In this document: one piece after another, positions 21,624-32,534 of the stretch
Layout of the letters: the number at the start of each line of letters is the position of its first letter
How positions within the stretch are numbered: position 1 is the first letter of the stretch
Origin: Asterionellopsis glacialis
Taxonomy: Eukaryota; Bacillariophyta; Plagiogrammaphyceae; Rhaphoneidales; Asterionellopsidaceae
DNA: 39,136 nt
NCBI GenBank assembly: GCA_014885115.2
Contig: WKLE02003264.1
Span: forward strand, 1 to 39,136
Direction of reading: 5' to 3'
Notes under the pieces: model-generated
What the model was told of the DNA's origin: nothing
The model's database searches: none
The model's input: only the letters and a program-made list of their open reading frames with translations
Made by a program: the position numbers and the translations under genes

Positions 21624-24600
21624 CTACAATGTGCACCTCACAGAGCAGCAGCTGTTTTCATCAACAACAATTTTGTTACAGCATAGCTTTTCCATGTTCA
21701 AATCACAAAGGCCTTGGGGAATCGTCCCATTGATGGCTGTCTTATGGAAATTGAACATATCTGATTGAAGGTAAAATTGAATGGAAGTGTTTTGAGGTAT
21801 AGACTCATAAAATGGTACCAAAGAGCAGTTCTCAGTTATCCAAACTTAGAAATTTGACTTACCGATTTGGATCAGCAATCCCATCTCTGTTGGTAAAGAC
21901 GAAGACAACTTGTTGTGACCGACGTTAAGGAATTCTATATAAGATAGAGAAGAAAACAAGTTAATGAGAGGGGACATCTTCTCTAGTGTGGCAATATGAT
22001 TGTTCAATACACATACCAAACTTAGAAATTTGACTTACCGATTTGGATCAGCAATCCCATCTCTGTTGGTAAAGACGAAGACAACTTGTTGTGACTGACG
22101 TCAAGAAATTCTATATAAGATAGAGAAGAAAACAAGATAATGAGAGGGGACATCTTCGCTTTATAAGTGTGGCAATATGATTGTTCAATACACATACCGA
22201 GGTTATCCAGAAGTCCCATCTCTGTAGGTATAAAGGATGACAAGTCATTGTGGTCAAACCATAACTCCTCTTCGAGTACATAAAAAGACATTAGTATGAA
22301 AAAGATGAAAGCTGACCAATAAGCTTTGGGCAAAAGAAAATTTAAAAGATTTAAGAAAGAATGACACTTACCAAGATTTTGCAGATTCCCAACCATAGGT
22401 GAAATACCCCCCCCTTAAATCATTGTCCTGAAGACTGAGACGTTCTGCGTATGCATACGACATGGATAAATCTATTAGAATCATGCAGAAATGAGTTTCA
22501 TCCAGCTGAAAGCTAGAGCTTTCTCAGCTTTCCTCTGGAAACCTTAAATCGAGAAGAAAAAAAACAAGGCCACTTTACTTACTCAAAGAAGTGAGGTTAT
22601 AAATTGATTCAGGAATGACACCTGAGAATCTGTTTGAGGCCAAGGACATTATTTCTGGACAGGAAAGAAACAGCACCTAATTTAGTAAGCAACATATTTT
22701 GATAGAAACAATCGCAAACACAGATAGCAGCACCTTTCTGAAGGAAGACCAAAAATAAATATTACGAGATCTCTAAAAAAGAAGACGAAACTTACCTATA
22801 TTTTGGAGGTTCCCAACCATAGGTGAAATACTCCCGTCCAGATTATTACTTTGGAGGAACAGCGTTTCTGCAGATGCACATATAAAAAATTGGTTAGAAC
22901 TGATTAGATTGAGTTTCATCCGGATCAAATCTGGAGAAGTTTCTACTGTTCAATTGAACGGTGTAAATGAAAGGAACAAGGTTAAAGTACTTACTCAAAG
23001 AAGTGAGGTCATATAGTGGTTCAGGAATAACGCCTGAAAATCCATTACTGTCTAAGGTCAACGTTTCTGCATTAGAAAAAAAGTAAGCAAGACATGGAGG
23101 CAGAAGGCAAGTAAAAACTGCATTATAAACATCTTATATCCTCACCTAACATCGACAGTTTTCCAATAGACGTCGACACGGAACCCTTCAAGTCATTGGC
23201 CTCTAAACCCAAAATTTCTGAGGCAAAACAATATATTCTTCTTGTTAGTACTTCATATATGGAAAACAGAAAGACTGCAATGGCTACCACAAGATCTCAC
23301 CTAAAGTAGTTAAATCGAAGAGCTCTTCCGGGATGGTACCTTGTAGATCATTGTAGTGCAGGTAAAGAAACCCTGCAAATATCGCGAAAGCAAAAAATAG
23401 AGTTGAGTCTGCACTACATGAGCTAATCTTAGCGACGCCATCGAACTTTTTAAATATCTTCGACTTACGAAGGTTGGAAAAAGATGATATTGCAGGACTA
23501 ATTGTTCCACTTATGCTGTTCCGGACTGTGTCAAGTATTTCTTGAGGGATTGAAAGGAATGCCAATAAGTACCAAAAGATTAGCAAAAACAAAATACCTG
23601 GCATTTACGGAGACTCTTAAGTAACTTACCAAGTGCTGTCAATATTGTCAAATCTTCCATTGGCAGTGTACCTTCTAATCCATTGCCTCTTATTTTACCA
23701 CCAATGCTGTAAAACGTTTCGATCTTTGTAATCTGGTTGTTGGTGCAGGTCAAGAACTCCCATTCACACTCATCGACTTCACCATCTAACCAATTATCAT
23801 TGCGAATCCAAGATGATTCTCCACCAGTAGCAAAGTAAAACACTGCTAAGGCATAGCGAGTTTTGAGCTTTTCAGGTTGCTCCGTGGTGGAGAGCTTGTC
23901 TTGATTTACAATCCAATCAAAGGCAAGCTGTTGTGGCGTCCCATCTTGTTGGACCAAAGTTGTGTTTGAGACATGAGATAGAATTGTTAGTATTCCTTGT
24001 TTAGTTTTTTGTGGTGTCTTGTTGGTGTCACTGTCTGAAAACAAAGTCAGAGCAAGGCCGATAGCTATGGATATGACAACTGTTATGAATATAGCAGAAA
24101 TGATTCGAAAGCAAGTTCGAGAACACGAAGCTGTTTGAAGAGATCTGGGTATGGACGGCGGTCCGTTATTGTTCAATTCAGGCGAACCTGCTATCTGATC
24201 ACTCTGACTGTCCATTGTAATATCACTTGCTTTATTAGAGTCAATATTACAAGACTGATTAGAAGCTCCAATATTTGTGTTTATGCCTTGTGGAGAACAT
24301 GCCGGCACTTCAGGAGCCGGTGCATGATTATTGTTATCATTTGACAGATACATTGCATCTGCCGAAGTTGTTGTAGCAGGTTCTAAGCTATGATGAGTTC
24401 GTACAGGTAGAGATGCAACACCTACACTTGCTGTTGCAGGGATTAAACTTTGATATGTACGAACAGTCATGGGTCCGCGTATATCGCCATTAGAGGGCGG
24501 CGTGTCTGTATCAATTTGGTGGTTGGGTCGTGCCCAAGCTGGAAGAGAACCAGGACCTCGACCATACTCTTGATACATACCTGGAACCTCATGGTCATTG

Positions 24601-25406
24601 GATGTCCGAAGGTACTCAGCACGACGTTCAGCACCTTTGTCAGTCAGGATAGCATTGCGGACTCTTGAGTTAGGTATACCAGATGCATCGGTGTTACTAG
24701 ATCTTGATGCCGTCGTTGACTGGGATGTAGCCATTGAAGATGGTCGATATCTTGAGGCTTGACTAAGAGAATTAACACCATTTGCTGAAGGATTTAGTTC
24801 CTGCTCCTCTCTTGCGCTCACAATGTCTAGTATTCCATTACTATGCTGTGAAGAATCATTTGACGAAAGCGGTCGAGGGAGTTGTCCTACCCTTGCAGCT
24901 GCAAGGTTTTGTGACCACCTTCTTGGTGAGCTATTTTCGTTATCATTGGATGAAAGTGGTCGAGGGAGTTGTCCTGTTATTGCAGTTGGGCGATTTTGCG
25001 ATCTACATTCTCGTGGAGTATTTCCTGCAACAGCTTCGAACGATTTTTTATTGTTTTGATTAGTTGACTGACGATTACTCTCTGCTGAAACAGGGTGGAC
25101 TATCTCATTGCAGTTTTTAGTATTCGCGACTAATTGCTTTTCCTTTTCATATTGTGTTATTTTTCGTTCCACTCGTTCCTGATGAGTCTCATGTGTAGCA
25201 TTTTGTTTTGTACCTGTAGCACTGTCATTGGTTGAGTTCTTGTTATCATTGGAGGTATTTGATGCTTCCTCTGTACGGTTATGTTGAGTTTTATTTTGCT
25301 TTCTATTTTCGAAATATGCCATTTTTCGTTCAACCCGCTCCTGATAGGTCTCTCGCGATTTTTTCTGATCTGTTTTTGATTGTTTTTCTTGTTGGCCTCG
25401 TTGCAT
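21624..25406 (-). pseudogene. LRR type II membrane protein, copy B (12 exons, frameshifted; probable pseudogene)
   Basis: Exons in reading order: 23630-25406, 23469-23540, 23301-23372, 23146-23217, 22995-23066, 22796-22867, 22583-22654, 22372-22444, 22198-22269, 22039-22110, 21863-21934, 21624-21760. All junctions are GT-AG in phase 1. Exon 8 is 73 nt instead of 72: an extra base in a run of eight C (22407-22414) shifts the frame, so the protein would be garbled after the eighth LRR. All other exons fit, and removing that base would leave an intact frame. The domain plan matches copy C: charged repeats, Pro/Ser linker, transmembrane helix (about 434-455), LRR cap (RYALAVFYFATGG, ECEWEFLTC), LRRs, Cys-rich end (KLCCN, CCSVRC). 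The first Met (25406) lies inside a repeat unit, with older repeat DNA decayed upstream. Either a young pseudogene, or the homopolymer is a sequencing error and the gene is 5'-shortened. Confidence 0.8.
21841..22196 (-). repeat. Recent tandem duplication of one LRR exon with its intron (copy B)
   Basis: 21841-22016 and 22017-22196 are nearly identical over their whole length (176 and 180 bp). Each holds one 72-nt LRR exon and the adjoining intron. The two exons (21863-21934 and 22039-22110) differ at only about four positions, and the introns share long identical runs and differ by a small indel (CTCTAG versus CGCTTTATAAG). The encoded LRRs share NKLSSSLPTEMGLLIQI. Intron identity shows that the event is recent. 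Confidence 0.9.
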
Positions 25407-25585
25407 TTTGCGTTCAACTCGTTCTTGATTAGTTTCTAGATTTTTTTTCTGGTTTAACTATTGTAGTTGAATAACCATTAGGTGTGTTCTTTCAAAGGAG
25501 AATTCTTATCTCCCTTCCTCTACTTTCTTTTTTTGTTTCTATGGCTTCTTGATTTGTTTCTTCTGTTCCTATGATTAGTTTCAGT
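25407..25585 (-). pseudogene. Decayed 5' repeat units of LRR copy B
   Basis: This DNA aligns by eye with repeat units 4-5 of copy C (about 31740-31903): GTGTGTTCTTTC followed by a GGAGA block, then CCTTCCTCTACTTT, and further on a TTAGTTT block. The frame is broken: an in-frame TAG lies about 20 codons upstream of the Met at 25406, and the older part contains an indel and stops. Near 25407-25450 the reading ETNQERVERK is still visible just before the Met. Copy B therefore once had a longer N-terminus that has been lost. Confidence 0.65.
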
Positions 25586-25700
25586 ATGGAAAAATGAACG
25601 CGAACTTGTTTTCCCTGGTACTGACAAGGTAGAGTTCAACGAATGAATAGAGAAGAACAACCGCTTATGGGAATTATTTATGTACTATATTGAATATATT

Positions 25701-25865
25701 TGACGTCATCATGACAAACCAAACGCAAACTTTTCCGAAAATGGAATTGACAGGGTACAGTAGACTCTAGAGGTTTGAACAAATGAAACCATATAATGTG
25801 CAATAAGTAGGCTGTAAAGAAAATATATGACGTCATCGTGACACAAAATTAACGACATCATGACA
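25701..25865. promoter_or_regulatory. Three CRE-like TGACGTCA-type repeats upstream of LRR copy B
   Basis: TGACGTCATCATGACA (25701-25716), TGACGTCATCGTGACA (25828-25843) and a weaker GACATCATGACA (25854-25865) recur about 300-460 nt upstream of the copy B start. The flanks are also similar (AATATAT before; a CAAA-rich run after), so this is a degenerate duplicated block. TGACGT is the core of the CO2/cAMP-responsive elements known in the Phaeodactylum carbonic-anhydrase promoter and a bZIP-type site. Function here is inferred. Confidence 0.45.
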
Positions 25866-27691
25866 TAGCAAAGGCAATTTTTCTTTCCCCTCTATCTCTA
25901 GATAGGCGGATGCATAATACTGTATTCATTCGTGGGCATAAAGAAAAGACACCCTCTCGAACTCACAAAATCCTGTCGAAATGACTGTCTGTCTGTACGA
26001 ATCGCTTTCAACAACTAAAAAATAATAGAGTTGAAACAAGTTTTCCATGTTTTTCATCTCGATAGGTAGGACTAGTCTCTAGGGTCCTAGGTCCTAGAGA
26101 CCGCCGCGCCTGTTTTATGCTGCTCTGTCGCCTAATGTTGCTTCGGTCTCGAAGCATCTTCAAGGTGCTTGAGTAACCACCATTCTAACCTATGATTTGC
26201 TAGTGAATTGATGCCACTTTTATCATCATCTACGCAGTTGAAACATCAGAGAAAAGAAAGGAACGGAAATGGATGGCGTGGCCACGAAAAAATTAGTCCG
26301 AGGTGAGGTCCGAGTTCGGTTTCGGTAGTTTTTCGTGGTTTTGTTGCTACAGAACTTAGATGCTCAATGGCTGGACATCTCAATTAAAGGCAAGTAATTC
26401 TTGAGTGTCTTGATGTTTGGAGTGTTTCTTAAAATTTTGCGAGCAGTTGAGTAGATATGGTGGAAACAAGCGTAGTAGTCGTTCTGATTTTTGATGTGGA
26501 TGCTTCTTGAAATTTGTCCAAGCACCCAAAGGAGTAGTTGAGGAACTCAAGAAAAGCCATATTGCATGAGAATAGACTACATGTGAAATGTGAACACCTG
26601 AATATGGATGAAATATTGTGTGTATAGAGATAAACACGAAGAAGGAATGACTCAGTCATGAGTCAATAATCAACAATAGTTTTAGGGGATGCAGTTGTCT
26701 AATGATGGCATGGAAGCGATACTTTCTAGCAATATGCAACGTTCCGCCTTTTCATTCGAAATCAGGATGTATAGAACCAATGCAACAAAACACGAAAATG
26801 AGCAAATTACTAATCCAATGAGAAGTACATCACAATTTTAGAACTTCGACAACTAAAGTCGAAGAAGCAACATGAGGAAATTATTTGTTCGTTCCATCAA
26901 AGAAGGTTCACATCGTTTCGTTTTACTTACACGAACATCTACGTAATTTATTTTCTGTTAAAAGGAAGACAGTGTTCCATTAGACAAGAAGGCGAAATAC
27001 ACTTGCAAGCACACCATTACCAAAAAATGGAAAGAAAAAAATAAAACTGCCCGTCATGGACTTTCATTTACCATCTTCCGTCATTTTTCCGTCATTTTCC
27101 CTTCAGAGAACACTCACAATAAAGAAGTATGTATAATTTTCATTTTGACAAATCATCGTTTTGTAAATGTGTTACTAAAGGAGTTGGAAATAAATTAAAC
27201 AGTCACCACGTATTATACATTGTTGATTATCAAACTCGTATCATGCACTCCAATCGAGAGCCCTAAATGTTCCAATATTGGCAAGACAGCTCAACAGGAA
27301 TCAAAAATGTCTTATGCTGTTACCTTCTATAGCAAGATGATAACTCTTTATCGAGTATTATGAAATTTGATCATGAGCAACATCGTCCAATAACGAATTT
27401 GTGGAATAACACATTTGAATACATTGCCCAATGAATCTGCAATAATCAACAAACGAATAACATGGCAATGAATATACAATTCAGAATGCGTTATCGATAG
27501 TGTCTTACAAAATTATTTGTCTTTCTTATTTAAAATATAACTTAACACTTTGTTTTTTTAAAGTATATATAACCTAGTTCAACGGGAAAAAGCTGGAATA
27601 GATGTATCCGAATGCATTCAACCATACAATGGTAGTTATGACTGGAAAGATGATAGGAAAAAGGCCTGAAGAGACGGTAGGCAAAAAATAT
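25866..27691. other. Intergenic between LRR copies B and C
   Basis: About 1.8 kb without a gene that I can support. It holds an inverted repeat GTCTCTAGG/CCTAGAGAC at 26075-26101 and, in the right part (27360-27540), the stretch similar to the 3' flank of copy B. ORFs of 76-85 codons at 26380-26659 show no family features. Confidence 0.4.
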
Positions 27692-30600
27692 TTACAACTC
27701 TGAGCACGTCTTGGAGCAGCAGCTGTTTTCATCATCAATGTTTTTGTTACAGCATAGCTTCTCCATGTTCAAATCACAAACACTTCGAGGAATTGTCCCA
27801 GTAATGTCCGTCGAATGGAAACCGAATTCCTCTGATTGGAGGTAAAAGTGTTATAAAAGTGTTTTTAGATGTCGACTCCGAAATGGTTTCAAATAAGACA
27901 TTAAAATTATTAAAACTTCGAAATATGACTTACCAATTCGGGTCAGCAGTCCCATCTCTGTTGGTAGAGACGAAGACAACTTGTTATCACTGACTATAAG
28001 GATTTCTATAGACGGCAGAAAAGAAAACGAGATATTGAGAGGGACCATCTTCCCTTTATAAGTGTGGCAATATGGTAAGGCAATAAACTTACTGAGATTC
28101 GCCATAAGCCCTATCTCTGTGGGTATAGAGGAAGACAAGTCATTTTCATCAATATATATCACCTCTTCGAGTATATGAAAGATGAAAACGGAATCATAAG
28201 CTTTGGGGAAAAGAAAGTTTTAAAAGATCTAAGAAAGGATGATACGCACCAAGATTTGGGAGATTCCCAACAATGGGTAAAATACTCCCGGTAAGGTGAT
28301 TATTGTGGAGAGAGAGCGTTTCTGTGTGTATGCATAGGACAAAAGAAACGAGTTAGAACTTTTCAGATTTGACTTTGCATCCATCTCAAATGTTGAATTA
28401 ACTTACGAAGCTTAGTCATAAGTCCTATCTCTGTAGGTATAGAGGACGACAAGTCATTTGTGCCAAGCCACAAGCCCTCTTCCAGTACATCAAAAGACAT
28501 TTGCATAAAGCAGTGAAAGCGGAATTACAAGCTTTGAGAACAGACAGCGGAAAGGAAATTTCAAGATGATGAAAGAAAGGACAAAACTCACCAAGATTTT
28601 GGAGATTCACAACCATATGCGAAATACTCCCGCCCAGATTATTTTCTGCAAGGCTGAGCGATTCTGCATAGTATGTATAGGACAGGAAGAAATCTATCAG
28701 AATCATACAGCACTGAATTTCATCAAGCTTAAAGCTAGAGGTTTTTCAGCTTTCTATCGGAAAACTTTTAGCAAGGAAAAAAAAGAAAACAAGGCCAATT
28801 TACTTACTCAAAGAGGTGAGGTTATAAATTGATTCAGGAATGGAATCTGAGAATCTGTTCGAGGCCAAGGACATTATTTCTGGACCGACAAGAAAAAGCA
28901 CCGAATTTAGTAAGCAACATATTTTTACAGGAGGCAATCGCAAACATAGATAAAAGCACCTTTTTGAAGAAAGACCATAAATAAATATTACGAGATCTCT
29001 ACTGAAAAAAGAGGAAACTTACCCATATTTTGGAGGTTCCCAATCATGGGTGAAATACTCCCCCTTAGATCATTTTCATTAAGTTCGAGACTTGCTGCAG
29101 ATGCAAAAAAATTAAATAGTAATGTTAGAACTGATTAGATTTGAGTTTATCCTGATCAAATCTGTAGAATTACTGTATCTATTCTGAAATTGAACAGTTT
29201 GCATTAAGGTTAATGTACTTACTCAAAGAAGTGAGGTCATAGAGCGTTTCAGGAATGGTGCCTGTGAATCCGTTTATATGTAAGGCCAATTTTTCTGGTT
29301 TTACAGTACCAAAAAAACGAACGAGTAAGCAAGGTAGGTTGATAGAAAGTAATCAATGAGTACATTGTGGGCATCTGATGTCCGTACCTAGCATAGACAG
29401 TTTTCCGATAGACGTCGACACGGAACCTTCGAAATCGTTGTCCTCTAAAGCCAAAATTTCTAAGACAAAAAAAGGCAATATATTCTATTTGTTGGTGTTT
29501 TTGTATGGCGAAAAGAAATACTGCAATAGGTACCGTAAGTTCTCACCTAAAGTAGTCAATTGGAAGAGCTCTTCTGGAATGGTACCACTTAGTTCATTTT
29601 TGTTCAAATAAAGAACCCCTGTCATGAATGAATGTGAAAGGAAGAAATCAAATTGAGTTTACACTACATTGAGCAAGTCTTATCGACACGATCGAACTTT
29701 TAATGCGCAACTTACGAAGGTTGGAAAAAGATGAAATCACAGGATCAATTGTCCCCGATAGTCTGTTCTTGGATATACCAAGTGTTACTAGTATAGGTAT
29801 GGAAAGTTCAAATAGGTAGTAGGAGAGGTTTAGAGACTGAGGTCACGCTGCAACCAAATATGAGTAAAACACGTATACTTTCAAGTCACTTACCAAGTGC
29901 TGTCAACATTGTCAAGTCTTTCATTGGAAGTGTACCTTCTAGTCCATTGCCTCTGTTTTTACCACCGCTGCTGTAATACATTTCCATCTTTGTAATCTTA
30001 TCGATGCTACAGGTCAAGAACTCCCATTCACACTCATCTACTTCACCATCTAACCAATTATCACGACCAATCCAAGATGATTCTCCCCCGGTAGCAAAGT
30101 AAAACACTGCTAAGGCATAGCGACTTTTGAGCTTTTCAGGTTGATCCGCAGTGGAGAGCTTGTCTTGATTTACAATCCAATCAAAGGCAAGCTGTTGTGG
30201 CGTCCCATCTTGTTTGATCAAAGTTGCATTTGAGACATCGGATAACATTGCTAAAACGTCCTCATTGCTTTGCTGTGCTTCCTCATTGCCTTTTTGTGAC
30301 ATATTTGTGTCACTGTCTAATAACAAAGGCACTGAAACACCTATCGCGATTACAACTAGTATGAATACTCCAAATATAATTCGAAAACTAGTACGAGAAT
30401 ACCAAGCTGTAGTGGAAGATTTGGGTGATGTAACGGATCCCACGGAAAAGGACCCGCTGTTGTGTGATATTCGCAATTCATCTTTTTGATCACTTTGACT
30501 CTCCATTGCAATATCACTTGCTTCAGTAGAGTCAATATGACCAGATGGGTTAGAGGCTTCAATACTTGTGGATATACTATGTGGGGAACATGCCGGCACT

Positions 30601-32534
30601 TCAGGAGCCGTTGCATGATTATTCTTATCATTTGACAGATACATTGCATCTGCCGAAGTTGTTGTAGCAGGTTCTAAGCTACGATGAGTTCTTACAGGTA
30701 GAGATGCAACAGCTACACTTGCTGTTACAGGGTGTAAACTTTGATATGGACGACCAGGCATGGCTCCACGCATATTAGAAGGCTGTGTGTTTCCATTAAT
30801 TTGGTTGTTGGGTCGTGCCCAAGCTGGAAGAGAACCAGGACCTCGACCATACTCTTGATACACACCTGGACCCTCATGGTCATCGGATGTCCGAAGGTAC
30901 TCAGCACTACGTTCAGCACCTTTGTCAGTCAGGATAGCATTGCGGACTCTTGAGTTAGGTGTACCAGATGCATCGGGGTTACTAGATCTTGATGCAGTCG
31001 ATGACTGGGATGTAGCCACTGAAGATGGTCGACATTTTGAGTCGGGATCACGACTATTAGAATCATTTGCTGAAGGATTTAGTTCCTGCTCCTCTCTTGC
31101 GCTAACAAGGTCTAATATTTCATTGCTATGCTGTGAAGAATCATTTGACGCAAGTGGTCGAGGGAGTTGTCCTACCCTTGCAGCTGCAAGGTTTTGTGAC
31201 CTACTTCTTGGTGAGGTATTTTCGTTAACAGCATCTAAGGATGTGTCATTGTTTTGATTAGTTGACTGACGATTGCTCTCGGTGGAAACAGGGTGGACTT
31301 TCTCATTGCAGTTTTTACTATTCGCGACTGATTGCTTTTCCTTTTCCTTTTCATATTGTGCCATTTTTCGTTCCACTCGTTCCTGATAAGTCCCAGTTGA
31401 AGCATTTTGATTTGCATTTAAAGTATTTCCATCAGTTGTGTTATTGTTAGCAGAGGAGGTATTTGATGCATCTTGAGTTTTATTTTGCTTTCTATTTTCG
31501 AAATACGCCATTTTTCGCTCAACTCGTTCCTGGTAAGTCTCCTTTGAGGAATTTTGATTTGTACTTGTAGTATTGCCGTCAGTTGTATTCTTGTTACCAG
31601 GGTTATGTTGAGTTTTTGATTGTTTTTCTTGTTCATATTGTGCCATTTTTCGTTCGACTCGGTCCTGATAGGTCTCTCCTGACGTTTGCTGAGTTTCCTT
31701 TGATTGTTTTTCTTGTTCATATTGCATCATTTTGCGTTCAACTCGATCCTGATAGGTCTCTTGAGATGTTTTGTCACTTTCACCAGTTGCATTACTATCA
31801 GTTGTGTGTTCTTTCATAGGAGAGGCCTTCGTACCTTCCTCTACTTTATTCTTACTAGTTCTTGATTGTTTCTCCTTCTGGTATTGTGCAATTCTTAGTT
31901 TAATCTGTTCTTGATACGTCTCCTCAGAAGCATTCGAATTTCGACTCATGGAATCACCATTATTTGAGACAATTGTTCGATTCTTCGCATGATTGTCTTG
32001 ATACTTCGATTGCTTTTCCCGTTCGTACTGTGCCATTTTTCGTTCAAGACGTTCCTGATATGTCTCTTGTGATGCATTCTGATTTTCACCTGTAGAACTG
32101 CCATTATTTTTTAATTCTTTCGTAGAATCTTTTGCTTCATCCTTTGCTTGATTTTTGTTTGTTTTTGATTGTTTTTCTTGTTCATATTGTGCCATTTTTC
32201 GTTCGACTCGGTCCTGGTAGGTCTCTTGAGAAGGTGTCGTTGTTGTTATGCTTCCTTCATCTTTCTTTTTCGTGTCCGAAGCATTCGTTCCTTCATCTGT
32301 GCGTTTCTTTTGAATCTTGGATAGTTTTTCCTTTTCGTATTCTGCCATCTTTCGTTCAACTCGTTCCTGATACGTCTCTCGAGTTGTACTGCCTTTTGGG
32401 GCAGTCTCTTTGGATGTAGACCGAGATGATAACGAAGGCGACACGGATGAAACTTCTTGCTTCTTGCTTTGATTGGTCGCGGTATTGTTGGGATCCAAAG
32501 ATTTTGGGGAGGTCTTATTTTTGAGCTCTGACAT
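27692..32534 (-). CDS. LRR type II membrane protein, copy C (13 exons, intact)
   Basis: Exons in reading order: 29894-32534, 29716-29787, 29547-29618, 29388-29459, 29223-29294, 29023-29094, 28808-28879, 28592-28663, 28407-28478, 28250-28321, 28093-28164, 27934-28005, 27692-27831. All introns are GT-AG in phase 1; exons 2-12 are each exactly 72 nt; the total is 3573 nt, 1190 aa. Residues 1-52 are Ser/Lys-rich; about 53-402 hold eight charged repeats; about 403-715 form a Ser/Pro/Asn-rich linker (including VGQLPRPLASND and GRGPGSLPAWARP). About 718-739 is the transmembrane helix. Then come the LRR cap (TPQQLAFDWIVNQDK, RYALAVFYFATGG, ECEWEFLTC), about 12 LRRs and a Cys-rich end (EKLCCN, CCSKTC). 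With no signal peptide, a type II orientation is predicted. No kinase or other enzyme domain. Cell-surface recognition or adhesion is inferred. Confidence 0.88.
31329..32378 (-). repeat. Eight-copy charged repeat array in the N-terminus of LRR copy C
   Basis: Eight units of about 22 residues with consensus ETYQ-E/D-RVERKMAQYEKEKQSK are separated by variable Asn/Thr/Ser-rich spacers of about 7-40 residues. Unit 4 is the most divergent (EQIKLRIAQYQKEKQS), and unit 7 reads AYFENRKQNK, a variant shared with copy B. Spacing and charge suggest amphipathic helices on flexible linkers. Copy B keeps two full units and one partial unit. I do not recognise the repeat family. Confidence 0.85.

Noticed and set aside
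26380..26659. Two overlapping minus-strand ORFs of 76-85 codons between copies B and C
   Set aside because: No conserved motif and no homologous segment near the other LRR copies.
31262..31450. Plus-strand ORFs opposite the charged repeats and linkers of LRR copies B and C
   Set aside because: They are antisense shadows of a repetitive coding exon and show the same periodicity as the real gene.
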